Assembly (NCBI RefSeq): GCF_946481155.1
Contig: NZ_CAMLMK010000103.1
Span: forward strand, 1-9,325
Direction: 5' to 3'
DNA: 9,325 nucleotides
Source: an uncultured Flavobacterium sp.
GTDB lineage: Bacteria > Bacteroidota > Bacteroidia > Flavobacteriales > Flavobacteriaceae
The notes under the pieces: model-generated
What the model saw: only the letters and a program-made list of their open reading frames with translations
Database searches by the model: none
Told to the model about the DNA's origin: nothing
Translations under genes and position numbers: made by a program
Part shown: one piece after another, positions 5,936 to 9,325 of the stretch
How the letters are laid out: each line of letters begins with the position of its first letter
Position numbering within the stretch: the stretch's first letter is position 1

Positions 5936-6523
5936 ATGATTTTACCAATTATAGGATATGGCGATCCGGTGCTTCGCAAAATGGGCGAGGAAATTTCTAA
6001 AGATTATCCGAATCTTAAGGAAGTTATTGCCAATATGTATGATACAATGTACAATGCTTTCGGCGTTGGATTGGCGGCACCGCAGGTTGGATTGGCGATT
6101 CGCCTGTTCATTGTAGACACCGAGCCTTTCAGTGACAGCGATGATTTGTCAAAAGAGGAACAGGAAAAACTTCATGGTTTTAAAAAGACCTTCATCAACG
6201 CAAAAATCCTGAAAGAGGAAGGCGAAGAGTGGGGCTTTAACGAAGGCTGCTTAAGTATTCCGGATGTGCGTGAGGATGTTTTCCGTCACGAGACCATCAC
6301 GATTGAATATTACGACGAAGATTTTAATAAGCATACTGATGTTTATGACGGACTGATTGCCAGAGTAATTCAGCACGAATACGATCATATCGAAGGAATT
6401 TTGTTCACAGACAGAATATCTTCGCTAAAAAAACGTTTAATCTCCAAGAAACTGCAAAACATCATGGAAGGGAAAACCCGTCCGGATTATAAAATGAAAT
6501 TTGTTGCCAAAAAAGGCAGATAA
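5936..6523 (+). CDS. def: Peptide deformylase
   Basis: The enzyme removes the formyl group from the initiator methionine of new polypeptides in the cytoplasm, before methionine aminopeptidase acts. All three family motifs are present: GVGLAAPQ (residues 43-50), EGCLS (103-107, metal ligand C105) and QHEYDH (146-151, metal ligands H147 and H151, catalytic E148). The 195-residue length fits Bacteroidota deformylases. An acidic insert around residues 65-80 (PFSDSDDLSKEEQEKLHG) separates the first two motifs, as often seen in this phylum. The gene has its own promoter in the gap shared with the divergent FUSC-like gene. The next gene starts 55 bases later with a separate promoter, and no terminator is obvious between them, so read-through is likely. 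Confidence 0.97.
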   Translation: MILPIIGYGDPVLRKMGEEISKDYPNLKEVIANMYDTMYNAFGVGLAAPQVGLAIRLFIVDTEPFSDSDDLSKEEQEKLHGFKKTFINAKILKEEGEEWGFNEGCLSIPDVREDVFRHETITIEYYDEDFNKHTDVYDGLIARVIQHEYDHIEGILFTDRISSLKKRLISKKLQNIMEGKTRPDYKMKFVAKKGR

Positions 6524-6525
6524 TT

Positions 6526-6556
6526 TTTGTTTTTCAATGTAAAGATTAGATATTTG
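6526..6556 (+). promoter_or_regulatory. Candidate promoter of the DUF5606 gene
   Basis: TTTG at 6526-6529 is followed after exactly 19 bases by GATATTTG (6549-6556), which differs from TAnnTTTG at the first two bases. The box ends 22 bases before the ATG at 6579. Spacing is ideal but the -7 box is degenerate. Confidence 0.4.
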
Positions 6557-6578
6557 TCACCCTATAAAATAATACACA

Positions 6579-7001
6579 ATGAGCATAGAAAGAATATTAT
6601 CGATTTCAGGTAAACCGGGATTATACGATTTAAAATTGCAGACAAGAACAGGATTTGTAGCCGAGTCATTAATTGACGGTAAAAAGATCACTGTGGGAAT
6701 GCGCAGCAACGTAAGTTTGTTATCTGAAATTTCAATTTATACCTACAACGCGGAAGTACGCTTATCAGAAGTTTTCAGAAAAATCGCTGAGAAAGAAGAT
6801 AACGGCCCTGCAATGTCACATAAAGAAGACAATGATAAATTAGCAGCTTACTTCAGAGAAATTCTTCCTGAGTATGATGAGGACCGAGTATATGCTTCTG
6901 ATATTAAGAAAGTATTGAACTGGTACAACATGCTTCAGGCAAAAGGAATGGTTTCGAAAGAAGCTCCTGCAGCAGTCGAAGCTGAAAAGACAGAAGAATA
7001 A
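6579..7001 (+). CDS. DUF5606 family protein (conserved in Bacteroidota, function unknown)
   Basis: The 140-residue soluble protein begins MSIERILSISGKPGLYDL, the hallmark N-terminus of the DUF5606 proteins found across Bacteroidota. A small beta-rich N-terminal domain (about residues 1-60, with GLYDLKLQTRTGFVAESL and ITVGMRSNVSLLSEISIYT) is followed by a helical part. That part includes LSEVFRKIAEKEDNG (62-76) and KLAAYFREILPEYDEDRVYASDIKKVLNWYNML (87-119). The C-terminus is a charged, alanine- and glutamate-rich tail. There are no signal peptide, membrane segments or catalytic motifs that I recognise. The N-terminal domain resembles a small SH3-like barrel, but that is a guess. It lies between def and mazG and is closed by a strong terminator, so it is transcribed alone or by read-through from def. 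Confidence 0.9.
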   Translation: MSIERILSISGKPGLYDLKLQTRTGFVAESLIDGKKITVGMRSNVSLLSEISIYTYNAEVRLSEVFRKIAEKEDNGPAMSHKEDNDKLAAYFREILPEYDEDRVYASDIKKVLNWYNMLQAKGMVSKEAPAAVEAEKTEE

Positions 7002-7021
7002 TTTCTTCCGAAAGAATATAA

Positions 7022-7058
7022 AATAAATCCTGCCTTCGTGGTGGGATTTATTATTTTT
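7022..7058 (+). terminator. Intrinsic terminator after the DUF5606 gene
   Basis: AATAAATCCTGCC (7022-7034) pairs with GGTGGGATTTATT (7040-7052) over 13 base pairs, two of them G-U, around a TTCGT loop, followed by ATTTTT. The 3' arm and T tail overlap the candidate mazG -7 box (7052-7059). Confidence 0.88.
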
Positions 7059-7059
7059 A
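7052..7059 (+). promoter_or_regulatory. Candidate mazG -7 promoter box
   Basis: TATTTTTA matches TAnnTTTG except for the last base and ends 16 bases before the mazG ATG. It is built from the tail of the preceding terminator. The expected -33 position falls inside the terminator hairpin and has no TTTG. Confidence 0.4.
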
Positions 7060-7075
7060 CACAAAATTCAACAGT

Positions 7076-7849
7076 ATGAACACACGCCAGCAGCAACTTG
7101 ACGCTTTCAGCAGATTACTTGATATTATGGACGATCTACGGGCGAAATGTCCGTGGGATAAGAAGCAAACGCTGGAAAGCCTGCGCCATCTGACTATTGA
7201 GGAAGTTTATGAGTTGGGTGATGCCATCCTGGATAACGACCTTGATGAAATCAAAAAGGAATTAGGTGATGTGTTGCTGCATATTGTTTTTTATGCCAAA
7301 ATCGGAAGCGAAAAGCAGTCGTTTGATATTGCCGATGTGGCGAATTCTATTTGCGATAAGCTGATTGACCGTCATCCGCATATTTACGGAGATGTAGTGG
7401 TGGAGAATGAAGAAGAGGTTAAGCAGAATTGGGAAAAACTGAAACTGAAAGAAGGAAAGACATCCGTTTTGGAAGGTGTGCCGAAAAGTTTACCGGCATT
7501 GGTAAAAGCAAGCCGAATCCAGGATAAAGTGAAAGGTGTTGGTTTCGATTGGGAAGAGCCGCATCAGGTGTGGGAAAAAGTACAGGAAGAGTTAGGCGAA
7601 CTGCAGCATGAAGTAGAAAACGCCAACCAGGATAAAATTGAAGCTGAATTTGGAGATGTTTTGTTCTCGATGATAAATTATGCACGGTTTTTGAATGTTA
7701 ACCCCGAAGATGCTTTAGAGCGCACAAATAAAAAATTCATCAAACGTTTTCAGTATCTGGAAAGTAAAGCCGGAGAATTAGGGAAACCTTTATCGGATAT
7801 GACCTTAGCAGAAATGGATGTTTTCTGGGAAGAAGCGAAAAAAATTTAG
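7076..7849 (+). CDS. mazG: Nucleoside triphosphate pyrophosphohydrolase MazG
   Basis: The enzyme hydrolyses (d)NTPs to the monophosphate and pyrophosphate, thought to clear abnormal nucleotides and, in E. coli, to affect ppGpp levels. The 257-residue protein has the full-length tandem MazG layout. The first domain has CPWD (residues 25-28), the metal-binding EEVYE (42-46) and ELGD (62-65). A linker with LEGVPKSLPALVKASRIQDK (132-151) follows. The second domain has EELGE (171-175) and EFGD (191-194). Both domains keep the EExxE and ExxD acidic sets, so both appear intact. The gene follows a strong terminator and starts a likely three-gene run with the ABM-like gene 34 bases downstream. Confidence 0.97.
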   Translation: MNTRQQQLDAFSRLLDIMDDLRAKCPWDKKQTLESLRHLTIEEVYELGDAILDNDLDEIKKELGDVLLHIVFYAKIGSEKQSFDIADVANSICDKLIDRHPHIYGDVVVENEEEVKQNWEKLKLKEGKTSVLEGVPKSLPALVKASRIQDKVKGVGFDWEEPHQVWEKVQEELGELQHEVENANQDKIEAEFGDVLFSMINYARFLNVNPEDALERTNKKFIKRFQYLESKAGELGKPLSDMTLAEMDVFWEEAKKI

Positions 7850-7870
7850 TTTTCAGTCGCAGTCATCAGT
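7850..7870. repeat. Short degenerate CAGT repeat between mazG and the ABM-like gene
   Basis: Three CAGT cores start at 7854, 7860 and 7867, separated by 6 and 7 bases, directly after the mazG stop. This resembles the CAGT-type tracts seen in flavobacterial gene gaps and may be a decayed heptamer array. It is too short to be certain. Confidence 0.3.
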
Positions 7871-7883
7871 AATTAGAGATATT

Positions 7884-8210
7884 ATGATAGCAAATACACC
7901 GGAAGCGCCCTATTACGCTGTGATTTTCACTTCAGTAAGAACTGAGAAGGAGGAAGGTTATGGAGAAACTGCTGATCGTATGGTTGAGCTGGCAAATCAG
8001 CAATCTGGCTTTTTAGGAGTGGAATCCGCCCGAAATGAGATTGGTATTACAGTGTCATATTGGAAAGACCTTGAGTCAATAAAAAACTGGAAAATGAACG
8101 CAGAGCACACCATCGCAAGGGAAACCGGAAGAAGTGATTGGTATAAGGCATTTAAAGTGCGCATCGCTAAAGTGGAGCGCGATTATGATTTTACAAAGGA
8201 ACGCGGATAA
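7884..8210 (+). CDS. Antibiotic biosynthesis monooxygenase (ABM) domain protein
   Basis: The 108-residue soluble protein starts MIANTPEAPYYAVIFTS and carries the small ferredoxin-like dimeric alpha-beta fold of the ABM family. Recognisable parts are YYAVIFTSVRT (first strand), YGETADRMVELANQQSGFLGVES (helix and second strand), GITVSYWKDLESIKNWK and WYKAFKVRIAKVERDY. Members include quinol and polyketide monooxygenases and haem-degrading enzymes. This subgroup is widespread in ordinary bacteria, mostly uncharacterised, and the name does not imply antibiotic synthesis. An upstream in-frame ATG at 7818 lies inside mazG and reads through repeat-like sequence, so it is rejected. Close homologues as I know them end around VEREY. 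Here the residues after VERDYDF, and the stop, read into a dispersed repeat. Confidence 0.88.
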   Translation: MIANTPEAPYYAVIFTSVRTEKEEGYGETADRMVELANQQSGFLGVESARNEIGITVSYWKDLESIKNWKMNAEHTIARETGRSDWYKAFKVRIAKVERDYDFTKERG

Positions 8211-8251
8211 AACGGATGCACGTAGCGCGGATTTAAAAGATTTTAAAAGAG
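8203..8251. repeat. GCGGAT-type short repeat overlapping the end of the ABM-like gene
   Basis: GCGGAT (8203-8208), ACGGAT (8212-8217) and GCGGAT (8227-8232) are followed by the A-rich doublet TTTAAAAGA/TTTTAAAAGA. From memory, ACGCGGATAAAACGGAT-type tracts recur in Flavobacterium gene gaps. The first copy encodes the final residues of the ABM-like protein, and the bases next to it form its TAA stop (8208-8210). Confidence 0.55.
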
Positions 8252-8264
8252 AAGCTTAATTGAA

Positions 8265-9325
8265 ATGAAAAAAATAATTGTATTACTACTGCTGGCAAAT
8301 GCGGTATTTGCACAGAAGTCTGTAAAAGTGACCGAGCAAAGTATAAAAATCAAACCCAACAGCACAGAAGAATTGTTGTTTGGCTTCGCTGAAGGCGATA
8401 AAATCGTATTCACATTTATTGAAGACAACGGAAAAGAAATCGGCGAAGTGTCCGTTTCGGAATTTCCTGATGTGACTAAGTTTAAGGCTTTGGATACTAA
8501 AAAAGTGAAGAAAGAAACGATTTTAGTCAACCATAAATCGGTTTATAAATTTCAGTTCAAAAATAGTGGGAGCGAAGAACTTACAGGAAACATCCTGATT
8601 CAGCGATTCCCTTCCAGTGAGGATTTGTACAGTTTCAACACCTCAGTAAAATGGGTTACAGAACAGGATACCACCTGGAACTCGTTTACGAAAGATGTCG
8701 TTATCGGTTATGATACTTTATTAGTTCAAAAAAACCGTAAGGCAGTTACTTTTGAAAAAAAATATGAAGAAGTGGTCCTCGATAAAACCCAGCGTGTAAA
8801 TGCAAAAACCACTTTCGATTCGAGTACGGCAAGCGTCTTTTTCACTTTACCAAAAAACAGTATTTCCGAAACAGAAACCAAAAAAGTTGTGGCTTGGGCG
8901 TATTGGGTTGGAGTAGGCAAAGAAAGTAACGAATACTGGCAGCAAAACCGCAAGATGATTGTAGGTGCCGTTCAGGGTGTGACAACAATATTTACAACAC
9001 CTTTGGGAGGAATAGCAGCCGGAGCAGCGACCAATTTAGCATTACCATCCATTGGTGAAGATGTGGAATATGCTTTAGTGAACGAAGAAAACAAAAAGCT
9101 GTTCATGGAAGAAAAACCAATTAAATCGTATGATTTCGGAAAAGGAGTGGCAACTTTCAAGAAGTTCACTGAAAATAGCATGCTGCAGGGGCGTTATTAT
9201 GTTATGCTCAAAAATGACAACTATGTTCAGCCTATTGATGTAAACATTAAAGTGTCGGCTATAATGGAACACAAAAAGTTCAGGGATGAAACGTATACCG
9301 ATAAACAGATTACGCCAAGATACGG
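8265..9325 (+). CDS. Secreted protein of unknown function (runs off the right edge)
   Basis: An open frame of 353 codons runs from ATG 8265 to the edge without a stop. It starts MKKIIVLLLLANAVFAQ, a textbook Sec signal peptide with probable signal peptidase I cleavage after VFA, so the product is exported. No lipobox cysteine is present. Residues about 30-116 are beta-rich (LLFGFAEGDKIVFTFIED, KSVYKFQFKNSGSEELTG, NILIQRFP) and resemble a GOLD-like or jelly-roll beta-sandwich, though that is a weak inference. A tryptophan-containing segment (130-160) and a charged segment (160-185) follow. Then come WAYWVGVGKESNEYW (211-225) and a hydrophobic glycine/alanine-rich stretch (about 231-262, with GAVQGVTTIF and GGIAAGAATNLAL). 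After it, GRYYVMLKNDNYVQPIDVNIKVSAI (309-333) again looks like beta-sandwich. The gene follows the ABM-like gene by 54 bases with no clear promoter, so it may be co-transcribed. Confidence 0.85.
   Translation, partial: MKKIIVLLLLANAVFAQKSVKVTEQSIKIKPNSTEELLFGFAEGDKIVFTFIEDNGKEIGEVSVSEFPDVTKFKALDTKKVKKETILVNHKSVYKFQFKNSGSEELTGNILIQRFPSSEDLYSFNTSVKWVTEQDTTWNSFTKDVVIGYDTLLVQKNRKAVTFEKKYEEVVLDKTQRVNAKTTFDSSTASVFFTLPKNSISETETKKVVAWAYWVGVGKESNEYWQQNRKMIVGAVQGVTTIFTTPLGGIAAGAATNLALPSIGEDVEYALVNEENKKLFMEEKPIKSYDFGKGVATFKKFTENSMLQGRYYVMLKNDNYVQPIDVNIKVSAIMEHKKFRDETYTDKQITPRY

Noticed and set aside
7818..7883. Upstream ATG start for the ABM-like gene
   Set aside because: It lies within mazG in another frame and the added residues are a lysine-rich run plus repeat-derived sequence; ATG 7884 gives the family-like start.
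7884..8210. Antibiotic biosynthesis cluster suggested by the ABM domain name
   Set aside because: No polyketide, peptide synthetase or tailoring genes are nearby; this ABM subgroup is common in ordinary genomes.
8243..9272. Several minus-strand open frames (for example 8243-8530, 8726-8953, 8972-9181, 9075-9272)
   Set aside because: All are antisense to one continuous plus-strand frame with a clear signal peptide, and none has a promoter or recognisable motif.
1..9325. A defence, phage or mobile-element system in the window
   Set aside because: Nearly all genes are conserved housekeeping genes, and no integrase, transposase, nuclease-helicase set or toxin-antitoxin pair is visible; mazG here is the full-length housekeeping form.

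Overview
The window looks like a chromosomal segment of a Flavobacteriaceae/Flavobacterium-type Bacteroidota. Three things point that way. The gene set is typical (dapD, ruvX, mqo, a YccS-like FUSC protein, def, a DUF5606 protein, mazG). Upstream of most genes there is a Bacteroidota-style -7 box (TAnnTTTG, sometimes with TTTG 18-20 bp upstream) in place of an E. coli-type promoter, with short leaders and weak Shine-Dalgarno signals. The gene gaps carry short tandem repeats of a kind common in this family. I see no rRNA, tRNA, CRISPR array, transposase or phage gene.

Layout. 1-306 (minus): the 5' third of dapD, running off the left edge. 307-614: a divergent gap holding the dapD promoter, a 7-bp tandem array, and a hairpin-rich element that looks like a dispersed flavobacterial intergenic repeat. 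615-1361 (plus): a class I SAM methyltransferase whose stop codon lies inside a second 7-bp array. 1352-1511: that array followed directly by a 16-bp array. 1533-1949 (plus): ruvX. 2055-3557 (plus): mqo. 3588-5804 (minus): a 12-TM FUSC/YccS-like membrane protein, convergent with mqo across one terminator. 5936-6523 (plus): def. 6579-7001 (plus): a DUF5606 protein. 7076-7849 (plus): mazG. 7884-8210 (plus): an ABM-fold monooxygenase-like protein. 8265 to the right edge (plus): a secreted protein that I cannot assign.

How the genes relate. Most are single-gene housekeeping units, each with its own candidate promoter: lysine/meso-DAP synthesis (dapD), rRNA maturation or Holliday junction processing (ruvX), malate oxidation feeding the quinone pool (mqo), N-terminal deformylation of new proteins (def) and NTP-pool cleansing (mazG). 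The final three plus-strand genes (mazG, ABM protein, secreted protein) are close together with no clear terminator between them and may be co-transcribed. I found no convincing new multi-gene system. The most interesting material is non-coding. Short tandem and dispersed repeats appear to contribute functional parts: a -33 promoter box for dapD, and the terminal codons and stop codons of two separate genes. The unassigned secreted protein at the right edge is the best candidate for new protein biology.
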